This document shows positions 25,201 through 33,134 of a stretch of 64,000 nucleotides of DNA, one piece after another. The stretch comes from Amycolatopsis dendrobii (GTDB lineage Bacteria; Actinomycetota; Actinomycetes; Mycobacteriales; Pseudonocardiaceae). Under the pieces are notes generated by a model, which saw nothing but the letters and a program-made list of their open reading frames with translations, did not search any database and was not told where the DNA came from. Numbering within the stretch: position 1 is the stretch's first letter; each line of letters opens with the position of its first letter. The DNA is taken from assembly GCF_014145675.1 (NCBI RefSeq), contig NZ_JACGZW010000024.1, positions 23,725 to 87,724 of the forward strand, read 5' to 3'. The position numbers and the translations under genes are program-made.

Positions 25201-26807
25201 AGCAGCGTGAGCGCGGTGACCAGCCCCGCCGCGGTTTCGACGCCGATGCGGGCGCCGCCCGAATGCCGGATCTCGGCGAGGCGTCCGTCTTCGTCGTGGC
25301 AGAAGTGGATCCGGTGCCCGTCGTTGTCGAAGATCGCCGTCAGCGGCAGCCGTCCGTTGCCGTCGGGCGCGAAGTACAGCATCCGCTGCAGGTCGTGCTG
25401 CTCGATGACGTAACCGCCTTCGGGCGAACGCTTGAGCGGCCAGTACGGCCCGCTGACCGGGAGCGCGACGCCTTCGGTCACCGGGTAGACGAGGAACGTG
25501 CCGTCCTCGGCGGCGAAGCCGATCTCCCCGTCCTCGATCTCGAGCCGCTGGTCCACAGTGGACGCCCACGTGCGGCCGAACCGGAATCCGGCGCGGTAGG
25601 TGGAGAAATGCATGCGCTGCAGCACCAGCGGCAGCGCACCGGCGATCACGAGGTCGGTCTCGGGCAGCATCATCCGCCCGGTGGTCATGTCGATCGGGTC
25701 GCCGCTGCCCGGACGGCAGTAGCCGGGGGTCGAGTTCTCCGCGGGCGGCTGGTTGTTCTTCTTGATCGAGTTGCCGCCGTCCCGGTCGCGCGTTCCCCCG
25801 CGCGAACCGTCCGTCCCCCCGACGTCCTCCCGCGAGCCCGCGGCCGAGGTGTTTTCGTCCCTGGTCTCAGGCTTGTGGTCCTTCGGCGGGTTGGGGTCGC
25901 CGGAGGTGTGCGTGTCCCCGCCGCGCTCGCCGCCGCCATGCCCGCCGCTGTGGTCGCCGGAGGCCGTGGTGCTCTCGTTGTCTTTCGAGCCGCCCTTCGG
26001 CTTCTCGGATTTGACGTTGATGTCCTTGGGCGTGTGCGTCGCGCCGCCCTTGCCGCTCTTGAGCCCCTTCAGCGCCTTGCCCGCGTCCTCGAAGAGCGTC
26101 CCGGCCTTCTTCAGCAGCGGGATCAGCGCCTTGAGCGCCTTGACGAGCTTCGAGGTGACCTTGGCGATGGTCGAGGCGGTCTTGGCGACCGCGGTGACGA
26201 CCTGCGGCACCACCCACGCCATCCCGATCCCCGCGGTGAACAGCACCTGCAAGGCCCACGAGATCAGGTGCCCGACCAGGTCCGCGATCGTGTCGCGCAC
26301 CAGCGTTCGCACCGCGGCCACCACTTCGCCCGCGGTCTTCACCCCGCTGGCCGCGCCCTCGGAACCCTTCTGCGCGCTGGCGATCAGCGCGGACGTGTCC
26401 CCGGCCCGCTTCCGGTAGGCGTCCGCGGCCTCGCCCTGCCAGCTCTCCAGGTCCTTCTTGATCAGCTCGCCCAGTTCGGCCGAGATGCCCTCGAGTTCCT
26501 TGGCGACGTTCGTCCACGTCTCGGCCTGGGACTTGATCTCGTCCGCGTTGCCGGTCAGCGCGTTGAGCGCTTCCTTCAACGGGCCGACGTGCTCCATCAG
26601 CCAGCCCACGCCCGCGGCGAGGATCGCGCCGAACGGGTCCATCACCGCGGTCAGCACGTCCAGCGCGGTCCCGACCGCGCCGATCGCCACCGACGCCCAG
26701 TTCTTGCTCTCGATGCCCTGCTTCAGCGTCTCCGCGTCCTCGAGCAACGGTATCCCGGACAACGCCGTCGTCGAGTCCTTGACCGGCGCGACCAACGGAT
26801 TGCTCAC
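22215..26807 (-). CDS. Rhs/YD-repeat polymorphic toxin with EndoU/BECR-like C-terminal tail
   Basis: A 1530-residue effector. GTG at 26807 is preferred because GGGGGAG lies four bases upstream. Residues 1-240 are helical and WXG100-like (LESWQGEAADAYRKRAGD) with one hydrophobic stretch; 250-360 is a charged, Gly/Ser/Asp-rich linker; then a DUF6531-type block (GDPIDMTTGRMMLPETDL). About 20 or more YD repeats (e.g. YDGLGRVVRWTDRNG) follow up to the core RFPGQYLDAETGLHYNRHRY...DPLGL. The last ~183 residues are a separate toxin module with DHVDLH, AEHGVFG, VYMVPM and a VITSYP end, like EndoU/BECR ribonucleases (tentative). Counted lines of the tail are 62-68% GC against 67-72% in the core. Export is probably by a WXG/ESX-type route. 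No immunity gene follows. Confidence 0.85.
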   Translation of the reverse strand: MSNPLVAPVKDSTTALSGIPLLEDAETLKQGIESKNWASVAIGAVGTALDVLTAVMDPFGAILAAGVGWLMEHVGPLKEALNALTGNADEIKSQAETWTNVAKELEGISAELGELIKKDLESWQGEAADAYRKRAGDTSALIASAQKGSEGAASGVKTAGEVVAAVRTLVRDTIADLVGHLISWALQVLFTAGIGMAWVVPQVVTAVAKTASTIAKVTSKLVKALKALIPLLKKAGTLFEDAGKALKGLKSGKGGATHTPKDINVKSEKPKGGSKDNESTTASGDHSGGHGGGERGGDTHTSGDPNPPKDHKPETRDENTSAAGSREDVGGTDGSRGGTRDRDGGNSIKKNNQPPAENSTPGYCRPGSGDPIDMTTGRMMLPETDLVIAGALPLVLQRMHFSTYRAGFRFGRTWASTVDQRLEIEDGEIGFAAEDGTFLVYPVTEGVALPVSGPYWPLKRSPEGGYVIEQHDLQRMLYFAPDGNGRLPLTAIFDNDGHRIHFCHDEDGRLAEIRHSGGARIGVETAAGLVTALTLLGEDNAAERVELVRYRYDRELRLTEVINSSGQSMRYGYDGLGRVVRWTDRNGRSYEFVYDEQSRCVSGSGTEGHLAYTFAYDSEARVSTATDSLGNTTEFHLNANFQIVRHVSPLGGVTRYEWDRFDRIVSQTDELGRTSRWEYDEQGDLVAYTFPDGARRLFEYSEHRLLSTVEPDGAVWRQEYDEEGRLAAVHGPLGATVRYTVGEDGAVRRSVDELGNLTRIESDAFGRPVTVTDPLGAVTRTSYDAMGRVVSETDVLGGTTEYAWTVEGRGWRRTAPDGSVQRRVYDGEGNVREEIDELGGVTRVDYGAFDLPITQIMPDGSRLQVEYDTELQMIAATNGEGQTWRFEYDGEGRVVREADFDGRVLTYAYDAAGQLVSRTNALGSVTTYAYDLRGNLVEKRTEDDVSRYAYDAAGRMVRAVNASADVSFTYDALGRVVAESVDGETVTTGYDLAGHLVHRRTPSGVESRWDYDGRGAPESLAAGPRTLRFRHDAAGREIWRGLGAAELTQEWDARYRLRSQTVATGPAAIAQRRVYEFRADSAISAVEELLGGRREFTLDRMGRVLAVQGPNGPEQYRYDRADAVALPDKRAGEFDAQGRLVSREGWTYEWNGEDRLVGATSPDGQQWRYRYDALGRRVAKQRLDGETVVFEIRFVWSDDLLVEQIEATPSGRARSTTWEWHPDDETPVAQTDRTYDGEACVDDRFHAIVADFLGAPAELVDETGQIAWHRDETLWGVPRSAPSGPSTPLRFPGQYLDAETGLHYNRHRYYDPGTARYLSADPLGLDGGLDPHAYVRNPLTWSDPLGLAGGCKKNKLDLRNGKERKGQTGTTPSGLSYGPMKRGGRGEKSRVDHVDLHTDNVPGKAEHGVFGTRNGNAWSKDKAVKVTDSAWRRVKSGDPRITKEVQGDRTVYMVPMDKKVGYIDERVPERGPFDHNTGRAEIIRNERGDIQYQRENGNYVREPHDLDHLRIVVDKKGNVITSYPDRVRDY

Positions 26808-27056
26808 TCGACTCCCCCGCACGACGATGTACCGGCCCGCGGCCGTTTGCTCGACCATAACCGCCGTGGGCGGTCAGGCGCTCCGGCGGGCCGATCCTCT
26901 GCCCTCCCGACTCCGCCGAAGGGGCCGCACGTGCAGTGGCCCTGGAGAAACCCCGGCGGCTCCGGTCAGTCCGATGAGGACACCGGAGCGATGCCTTGCC
27001 GACCGCACCGCCGGCACCATAGCGTGGGCGCATCACCGACCGCGGAGGCAACGCTC

Positions 27057-28100
27057 ATGCCGGCACCCCCCGACACCGGGCCCCGGGACGGAGAATTCCC
27101 GGCAGGCAACGGGATGCGAGTGGTCACGCTGGGCACCGGCGGAGGCCCCGTGGTCTCCCAGGGCCGAGCGGGCATCAGCACCTTGGTCACCGTCGACGGC
27201 GCCGCCTACGTTGTCGACTGCGGGATGGGATCGGTCCGGAACTATCGCGCCGCGGCCGGCTGGGAACAGCTGCGCGCCGTGTTCCTGACGCACCTGCACT
27301 CCGATCACATCTACGATCTCGGCGCGTTCCTCGTCACCGGATGGCAGGTGCCGGGCGAGTCGTTCGCCCGCCCCGTCGAGGTGGTCGGACCCGCCGCGCC
27401 GTCCCGGTTCCCCGCGGAGGACGACGCCCGAGCGCAGCGCATCGACGCGGTGTGCGGCAACCGGAAACCGTCGGGAACGCAAGACGTGGTGGCCGCGCTC
27501 CTGGAAGGCGTCTACGGCCCGGACGTCGCCGTGCGCATGGCGGACGAGGGCCGCTCCGCGCCGGAAGAATGGATCCGGCCCCGGGACATCGCGATCCCCG
27601 AGCACGCGGGCGCGGATCCGGTGACGTGCCGTCATCCGCCGGTCGAACCGTTCGAGGTGTACGCCGACGACCTCGTGCGCGTCACCGCGACCCTGGTGGA
27701 TCACCGGCTCTGCTACCCCGCGTTCGCGTTCCGGTTCGACAGCGCGCACGGCTCGGTCGTGATCAGCGGCGACACCGCGGTTTCGGGCAACCTCATCGCC
27801 TTGGCGCGGGGAGCGGACTTGCTGGTGCACGAGGTCATCGACCTCGACGCCATGCTCGCCACCCTGCCCGCCGGCCCGAAGCGCGAGGGCATCGCCCGGC
27901 ACCTGCGGGAGTCCCACACCCCGCACACGGCAGTCGGAGGGGTCGCCCGTCAGGCCGAGGTCCGCCGGCTGGTGCTGAGCCACGTGGTCCCCAACCACCT
28001 CGACGCGGTCGACCCGCGGCGCCTCGTCGCGACCGCCCGGGAAACGTTCCCCGGTCCCGTCGCGGTGGCACGCGATCTGGACACGTTCGAAGTCCGCTGA
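27057..28100 (+). CDS. MBL-fold metallo-hydrolase (RNase Z-like)
   Basis: A 347-residue protein with GGAGG eight bases before the ATG. The metallo-beta-lactamase motifs are THLHSDHIYD near residue 80, SGDTAVSGN in the middle and LSHVVPNHLD near the end, a pattern close to RNase Z/arylsulfatase-type hydrolases. The first 16 residues are hydrophilic, so it is cytoplasmic. It is divergent from the Rhs gene and convergent with the GntR gene, with no clear operon partner, so the substrate cannot be inferred. I considered an antitoxin role because of its position and found no reason to support it. Confidence 0.8.
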   Translation: MPAPPDTGPRDGEFPAGNGMRVVTLGTGGGPVVSQGRAGISTLVTVDGAAYVVDCGMGSVRNYRAAAGWEQLRAVFLTHLHSDHIYDLGAFLVTGWQVPGESFARPVEVVGPAAPSRFPAEDDARAQRIDAVCGNRKPSGTQDVVAALLEGVYGPDVAVRMADEGRSAPEEWIRPRDIAIPEHAGADPVTCRHPPVEPFEVYADDLVRVTATLVDHRLCYPAFAFRFDSAHGSVVISGDTAVSGNLIALARGADLLVHEVIDLDAMLATLPAGPKREGIARHLRESHTPHTAVGGVARQAEVRRLVLSHVVPNHLDAVDPRRLVATARETFPGPVAVARDLDTFEVR

Positions 28101-28206
28101 CCGGCATCACCGACGCCGCTCAGCGCGCCGTCGATGTTTCCGCGCGAGTCATCGCTCGGAGCGCGCACCCGGTCCGCGGCCGTCGCGGCGAGCGCGAGCG
28201 CCGGGC

Positions 28207-28908
28207 TTATCCGCCGGCCCGGGCGAGCCGCGCCCTGATGTCGGCGAAATGCTCGGTCATCGCGGTCCGGGCCCGCGCCGCGTCGCCCGCGCGCAGCGCC
28301 TTCACGATCGCGCGGTGCTGCTCGGCGGTATGCGCGACGTTCGCCGCGTCGGCCGGCAGCGTGAGCTCGGATTCGGCGGAGTGGTAGGAGTCCCAGAACA
28401 GGTCCACGAGCTGCCCCACCAGCGGGTTGGCCAAGCCGGCGTACAGGGTGCGGTGGAATTCGCGGTCGACTGCCGGGTCCAGCGACGTCCGGATCATCTC
28501 GTCGCAGAGGCCCTCCAGCCGCGCCAGCGTCTCGTCGCTGAACGCGCCGGCCAGGACGTCCATCGTCCCGACCTCGACGAGTTCGCGGATGTCGACCAGG
28601 TTGAGCAGACCGCCCGCTCCCCCGTCGGCCAGCGTGCGGAACACCAGCGAGGGCGCGAGCACGGCGAGCGAACCCTCCCCGACGAACGTGCCGTGGCCGT
28701 GCCGGATGTCGACGATGCCCAGCGCGCGCAAGCCGCGGATCGCTTCCCGGACCGTGTTCCGCGATACCGCGAGCCGGTCGATGAGTTCCAGTTCGGTCGG
28801 CATCGGATCGCCTGCCCGCAGGCCCAGCTCCCGGATCAGCCGCAGGATCTCGGCGGCGAGCGGATCGCCGTGCGCCGGGCGCGGCCTGCCTGCGGTGGCT
28901 CGGGTCAT
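28207..28908 (-). CDS. nanR: GntR/FadR-family repressor of the sialic-acid operon (NanR-like)
   Basis: A 233-residue regulator. The winged helix-turn-helix lies at about 15-80 (GDPMPTELELIDRLAVSRNTVREAIRGLRALGIVDIRHGHGTFV). An FCD effector domain follows (DIRELVEVGTMDVLAG, DREFHRTLYAGLANPLV, AEQHRAIVKAL with metal-binding His). It is divergent from the nan operon over a perfect GTTGGACGTCCAAC palindrome, which it probably binds. NanR proteins of this family respond to N-acetylneuraminate or its breakdown products. The gene symbol rests on context. Confidence 0.8.
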   Translation of the reverse strand: MTRATAGRPRPAHGDPLAAEILRLIRELGLRAGDPMPTELELIDRLAVSRNTVREAIRGLRALGIVDIRHGHGTFVGEGSLAVLAPSLVFRTLADGGAGGLLNLVDIRELVEVGTMDVLAGAFSDETLARLEGLCDEMIRTSLDPAVDREFHRTLYAGLANPLVGQLVDLFWDSYHSAESELTLPADAANVAHTAEQHRAIVKALRAGDAARARTAMTEHFADIRARLARAGG

Positions 28909-28974
28909 CGCAACCTCATTTCCGGAAGACGCCCTTTACTTCGGACCCTGCGTGTGCCTACTCTACCGCACAAC

Positions 28975-28988
28975 GTTGGACGTCCAAC
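28975..28988. promoter_or_regulatory. Perfect 14-bp palindrome with an added half-site, GntR operator
   Basis: GTTGGACGTCCAAC is a perfect dyad in the divergent promoter region, directly followed by a further direct-repeat half (GTCCAACC, 28989-28996). FadR/NanR-type repressors commonly bind such short dyads. It lies 33 bp before the transporter start codon. Confidence 0.75.
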
Positions 28989-29020
28989 GTCCAACCTCAA
29001 GCGCCGGTCCTGGAGGAGCA

Positions 29021-30472
29021 ATGACGCACGCCGAGCCGCCCGCGCGGTGGTACCGCCAGATCGACCGCGGCCAGTGGAAGGCGTTCGCCGCCGCCTGGCT
29101 CGGCTACCTGCTCGACGGATTCGACTTCGTCCTCATCACGCTCGTGCTGACCGAGGTCAAGGACACCTTCCAGCTGACCACCGCGGAAGGAGCCGCGCTG
29201 ATCTCGGCGGCGTTCGTCTCGCGCTGGGTCGGCGGGCTGGTGATCGGCGCGCTCGGCGACCGGTACGGCAGGCGCAGCGCGATGATCGTCTCGATCGTGC
29301 TGTTCTCCGCGGGCACCCTCGCCTGCGGGCTCGCGCCGTCCTACGGGGTGCTGTTCGCGGCGCGGCTGGTCATCGGCCTCGGCATGGCGGGCGAGTACGG
29401 AGCCAGCTCCACCTACGTGATCGAGTCCTGGCCGCAGCACCTGCGCAACAAGGCCAGCGGGTTCCTGATCTCCGGGTACTCGATCGGCACCGTCGTGGCG
29501 GCCGGAGCCTACGAACTGGTCGTGCCCGCCTGGGGCTGGCGTGCGCTGTTCTGCATCGGGCTGGCCCCGATCGCGGTCGCGGTCTGGCTGCGCCGGAGCC
29601 TCCCCGAGGCGCGGGACTGGACCGAAGCCGGGAACACCGGCGAACCGACCGTGCTCGACATCCTGTTCCGCGGCCGCCGCGCGGCCGTCAACCTCGCGCT
29701 CGCCGCCGTCGCGCTGACGTCGCTCGTGCTGATCTTCACCGGGATCGCGGATTCCGCGGCACTGGTGATCCCGCTCGCGGTCGCCGCCGCCGCGGTGTTC
29801 GTCTCCTACATGGTGCAGTTCTCCGGCCGCCGCTGGCCGACCGGGATCACCGTGATGGTGATCGTGTTCTGCGCGTTCCTGTACTCGTGGCCGATCCAGT
29901 CGCTGCTGCCCACCTACCTCAAGACCAGCCTCGGCTACAGCCCGGCGCAGACCAGCACCGTCCTGTTCTTCGCGGGCCTGGGCGCCGCGGCCGGCTGCTG
30001 GGTGGCCGGGTTCACCGGCGACCGCTTCGGCACCGCCCGCGCCTACTGGGTCAGCCTGCTGATCTCCCAGGTGCTGATTTTCCCGGTGTTCGCGCTCGGC
30101 GGGCAGCAACTCGTCCTGCTCGGCGTGCTGCTGTTCCTGCAGCAGGTGTTCGGCCAGGGCATCTCCGGCCTGCTGCCCAAGTGGATCGCCGGGTACTTCG
30201 ACGTCCGGCACCGCGCGGCGGGCCTCGGGTTCACCTACAACGTCGGCGCGCTCGGCGGCGCGGTCGCCCCGGTGTTCGGCGCGAGCCTGGCCACCCACCT
30301 CACCCTCGGCACCGCGCTGGCCGTGCTGTCGTTCTCCCTCACCTTTGTCGTCCTGATCCTCATCGCGATCGACGCCCCGACCCGGATCCAGCGGCTGCTG
30401 CGCCCGGACGCCGCCTGGACCGCCGACGCCGTCGACGGCCGGACCCGTTCCGCCGCCGCGACCGCCCGCTGA
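29021..30472 (+). CDS. nanT: MFS transporter, probable sialic acid:H+ symporter (NanT-like)
   Basis: A 483-residue MFS protein with GGAGG before the ATG. The order of motifs (WLGYLLDGFDFVLITLVL in TM1, GALGDRYGRRSAM in loop 2-3, LVIGLGMAGEYGASSTYVIE in TM5) is that of the NanT/aromatic-acid symporter branch. The hydrophobic pattern allows 12-14 spans. It is the first gene of the operon with NanA, NanK and NanE homologues, so sialic acid or a related nonulosonate is the likely cargo. Confidence 0.8.
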   Translation: MTHAEPPARWYRQIDRGQWKAFAAAWLGYLLDGFDFVLITLVLTEVKDTFQLTTAEGAALISAAFVSRWVGGLVIGALGDRYGRRSAMIVSIVLFSAGTLACGLAPSYGVLFAARLVIGLGMAGEYGASSTYVIESWPQHLRNKASGFLISGYSIGTVVAAGAYELVVPAWGWRALFCIGLAPIAVAVWLRRSLPEARDWTEAGNTGEPTVLDILFRGRRAAVNLALAAVALTSLVLIFTGIADSAALVIPLAVAAAAVFVSYMVQFSGRRWPTGITVMVIVFCAFLYSWPIQSLLPTYLKTSLGYSPAQTSTVLFFAGLGAAAGCWVAGFTGDRFGTARAYWVSLLISQVLIFPVFALGGQQLVLLGVLLFLQQVFGQGISGLLPKWIAGYFDVRHRAAGLGFTYNVGALGGAVAPVFGASLATHLTLGTALAVLSFSLTFVVLILIAIDAPTRIQRLLRPDAAWTADAVDGRTRSAAATAR

Positions 30473-30503
30473 ACCGCCCGTCCTCGAACCGCAAGGAAAC
30501 CCT

Positions 30504-31430
30504 GTGATCACCGCACCGCTGCACGGCGTCGTCCCGCCGGTCTGCACCCCGCTCACCGCGGGCTGCGAGGTCGACGTGCCCTCGCTGGAACGCCTCCTCG
30601 ACCACCTTCTCGACGCAGGGGTCGACGGGCTCTTCGTGCTCGGCTCCACCAGCGAGACCGCCTTCCTGCCCGATGCGCACCGGCGCACCGTGCTGGAGGT
30701 GGCGGTCGCCCGCGCGGCCGGGCAGGTCCCGGTGCTGGCCGGCGCCATCGACATGACCACGCTGCGCGTGCTCGACCAGGTGCGGACGGCGGCCGCCGCG
30801 GGCTGCGACGCCGTCGTCGTCACCGCGCCCTTCTACACGCGCACCCACCCGGCCGAGATCGACCGCCATTTCCGGCTGGTCGCCCAGCGGAGCCCGGTCC
30901 CGGTTTTCGCTTACGACCTCCCGGTTTCGGTGCACACCAAGCTGACCGCGGACCTGCTGTGCGGCTGGGCCGCCGACGGCGTGCTGGCCGGGCTGAAGGA
31001 TTCCAGCGGCGACGAGGCGGCCATGCGGTCCGTGACGCTCGCGACCCGCGACAGCGCGCCTTCGTTCAGCGTGCTGACCGGTTCCGAGACCACAGTGGAC
31101 ACTGCGCTGCGCATGGGGGTGCACGGCGTGGTGCCCGGACTCGGCAATGTCGATCCGCACGGCTACGTCCGGCTGTACCGGCATTGCGTCGCCGGCGAAT
31201 GGGATGCCGCGGCGAAGGAACAGGAACGGCTGATCCGGCTGTTCGACCTCGTCAACGCCGGGTCCGCCGCCCGCATGGGCCGCGGCTCGTCGGCGCTCGG
31301 CGCCTTCAAGGCGGCGCTGCATCTGCTCGGCGTCATCGGCGATCCGCTCACCGCTCCCCCGCAGATCCCTCTTGACGCGGGCGAAATCGATCGGGTCCGG
31401 ACGCGGCTCGCCGAAAGCGGCTTGCTGTGA
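30504..31430 (+). CDS. nanA: N-acetylneuraminate lyase (DHDPS/NanA family)
   Basis: A 308-residue TIM-barrel aldolase. The conserved catalytic residues are present: Tyr in VFAYDLPVS and the Schiff-base Lys in LAGLKDSSGD. The usual GTTGE loop reads GSTSE here, consistent with a lyase acting on a sugar acid rather than DapA proper. The reaction is cleavage of N-acetylneuraminate to N-acetylmannosamine and pyruvate. GTG start with AAGGAAA upstream. Its stop overlaps the kinase start by 4 bp. A related 2-keto-acid aldolase is possible, but the kinase and epimerase neighbours favour NanA. Confidence 0.85.
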   Translation: MITAPLHGVVPPVCTPLTAGCEVDVPSLERLLDHLLDAGVDGLFVLGSTSETAFLPDAHRRTVLEVAVARAAGQVPVLAGAIDMTTLRVLDQVRTAAAAGCDAVVVTAPFYTRTHPAEIDRHFRLVAQRSPVPVFAYDLPVSVHTKLTADLLCGWAADGVLAGLKDSSGDEAAMRSVTLATRDSAPSFSVLTGSETTVDTALRMGVHGVVPGLGNVDPHGYVRLYRHCVAGEWDAAAKEQERLIRLFDLVNAGSAARMGRGSSALGAFKAALHLLGVIGDPLTAPPQIPLDAGEIDRVRTRLAESGLL

Positions 31431-32341
31431 CGACGACCGCGGGCGTGGACATCGGCGGCACCAAGATCGCCGCGGGACTCGTCGCCGACGGCGAGGTCGT
31501 GCGGATGCTCCGCAGGCCCACGCCGGACGGCGGTTCCGCGGCGGTGCTGGACACGGTGGCGACGATGCTGCGCGAACTGGCCGGGCCGTTCTCGGCGATC
31601 GGGGTCGGCTCGCCCGGCATCGTCCGCGACGGGACGGTCGTGTCGGCGACGGACGTGGTGCCCGGCTGGGCAGGCGCGCCCGTCCGAGAGCGGTTGTCCG
31701 GGGAGTTCGGCGTGCCGGTCGCGGTCGACAACGACGTGCGAGCGATGGCGTACGGCGAGTCCTGCCGGACCGAAGGGAAACCGGACGGCCTCGTCCTGTA
31801 CGTCTCAGTCGGCACCGGTCTCGGCGGAGCCCTTGTCCGGCACGGCGTTCTCGTGCACGGCAACCACGGGAGCGCCGGGGAGATAGCGCATTTGCTGACG
31901 CCGGAACGCGGCGCGCGGCCATGCGGCTGCGGCCGGTACGACCACCTCGAAGCGAGCGTCGCCGGACCTGCCGTCGCGGCCGCGTATTCCGCCAGGACCG
32001 GCGGCGAACCAGTGCCTCTGCCGGAGATCGCGAGGCGGATGCGGGCAGGCGAGCCGGACGCCGCCGCGGTCGTGGCGGGAGCGGGCCGGATCCTGGGAAG
32101 GGCGCTGAGCGGGTTCGTCACCGCCGTCGACGCCGACGCGGTCGTCCTCGGCGGAGGCGCCGGGCTCGGACTCGGCGAGCCGTTCGTCCAGGCAGCAGCC
32201 GAGGCCCTGCGGGCAGAAGTCCGCCCGGCGGGCCGTCCGGCGGAGGTGCGATCGGCGCGGCTGGGCGCCGACGCGCCTGTCCTCGGCGCCGCGTTGCTGG
32301 CGCTCCTGGCACTCGAGGAAGGAACCGCGGAATGCGCTTGA
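31427..32341 (+). CDS. nanK: ROK-family sugar kinase, probable N-acetylmannosamine kinase
   Basis: A 304-residue kinase. It has the ATP-binding GVDIGGTKIAAGLV, the catalytic Asp in VAVDNDVRAMAYGE, and SVGTGLGGALV. The ROK zinc motif, normally GCxCGxxGCxE, reads PCGCGRYDHLE, so the third Cys is replaced by His. It should phosphorylate ManNAc to ManNAc-6-phosphate. GTG start within GTGA. It overlaps the epimerase gene by 10 bp. Confidence 0.83.
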   Translation: MTTTAGVDIGGTKIAAGLVADGEVVRMLRRPTPDGGSAAVLDTVATMLRELAGPFSAIGVGSPGIVRDGTVVSATDVVPGWAGAPVRERLSGEFGVPVAVDNDVRAMAYGESCRTEGKPDGLVLYVSVGTGLGGALVRHGVLVHGNHGSAGEIAHLLTPERGARPCGCGRYDHLEASVAGPAVAAAYSARTGGEPVPLPEIARRMRAGEPDAAAVVAGAGRILGRALSGFVTAVDADAVVLGGGAGLGLGEPFVQAAAEALRAEVRPAGRPAEVRSARLGADAPVLGAALLALLALEEGTAECA

Positions 32342-33048
32342 CGCGGGAAGAATTCGTCCGCACGATCCACGGCAGGCTGATCGTTTCGTGCCAGGCGCCC
32401 GAAGGACATCCGTTGCGGGACACGCCGACGATCGTCCGCATGGCACAGGCCGCCGTTCGCGGCGGCGCCGCGGCGATCCGGTGCGGAGGCGTCGGCGGCG
32501 TGCCGGACGTGGCCGCCGTCCGCGCCGCGGTGGACGTCCCGGTGCTCGGGCTCACCAAGGACGGCACGGAAGGCGTCTACATCACGCCGACCGTAGCCGC
32601 CGCGCACGCCGTGCTCGACGCGGGCGCGGCCGTCGTCGCCGCCGACGGCACCTCGCGGCCGCGCCCGGACGGATCGGCTTTCGCGGACCTCGTCGCCGCC
32701 GCGCACGGTCGCGGCGGACTCGTGCTCGCCGACGTGTCCACTGTGGACGAAGGAATCGCCGCGGCCGAGGCGGGAGCGGACCTCGTCGCGACCACCCTTT
32801 CCGGATACACCGGCAATTCGCCGCATCGGGACGGGCCGGACCTGGACCTGGTCGCGGCCTTGCGGAAAGCACTGCCGGCCACGCCGGTCATCGCCGAAGG
32901 CCGCTACCACAGCCCGGACTCGGCAGCAGCCGCGCTCGCTCGCGGAGCCGCCGCCGTAGTCGTCGGCACCGCGATCACCGACCCGGCCTGGCTGACGGCG
33001 TCCTTCGCCGCGGCCGCCGCCGGACAGACCGGAGTTCTCAGTCCGTGA
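32332..33048 (+). CDS. nanE: N-acetylmannosamine-6-phosphate 2-epimerase
   Basis: A 238-residue TIM barrel of the NanE family. It has SCQAPEGHPLRDT near residue 19 (the usual motif is SCQA...PL), GLTKDGTEGVYITPT with the catalytic Lys region, LADVSTVDEGIAAAEAGADLV and ATTLSGYTG. It converts ManNAc-6-P to GlcNAc-6-P, which would enter through NagA and NagB; those genes are not in the window. The ATG lies inside the end of the kinase gene with GGAAGG upstream. Confidence 0.88.
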   Translation: MRLTREEFVRTIHGRLIVSCQAPEGHPLRDTPTIVRMAQAAVRGGAAAIRCGGVGGVPDVAAVRAAVDVPVLGLTKDGTEGVYITPTVAAAHAVLDAGAAVVAADGTSRPRPDGSAFADLVAAAHGRGGLVLADVSTVDEGIAAAEAGADLVATTLSGYTGNSPHRDGPDLDLVAALRKALPATPVIAEGRYHSPDSAAAALARGAAAVVVGTAITDPAWLTASFAAAAAGQTGVLSP

Positions 33049-33134
33049 CACACCTCACGTCCGTTTTGCCTGATTACCGGGGCCTCCCGGGCGGCCATGC
33101 TGCGACTCCAGGCAAGCCGACGCGAGGAGTCCGC

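Noticed and set aside
22812..28100. A very long open frame on the plus strand, antisense to the Rhs gene
   Set aside because: It is a by-product of high GC content and YD-repeat codon bias. Only its last 347 codons, from 27057, have a ribosome site and recognisable MBL motifs.
27057..28100. MBL-fold gene as immunity protein for the Rhs toxin
   Set aside because: It is divergent from the toxin's 5' end with its own ribosome site, and immunity genes normally follow the toxin's 3' end. The fold is enzymatic.
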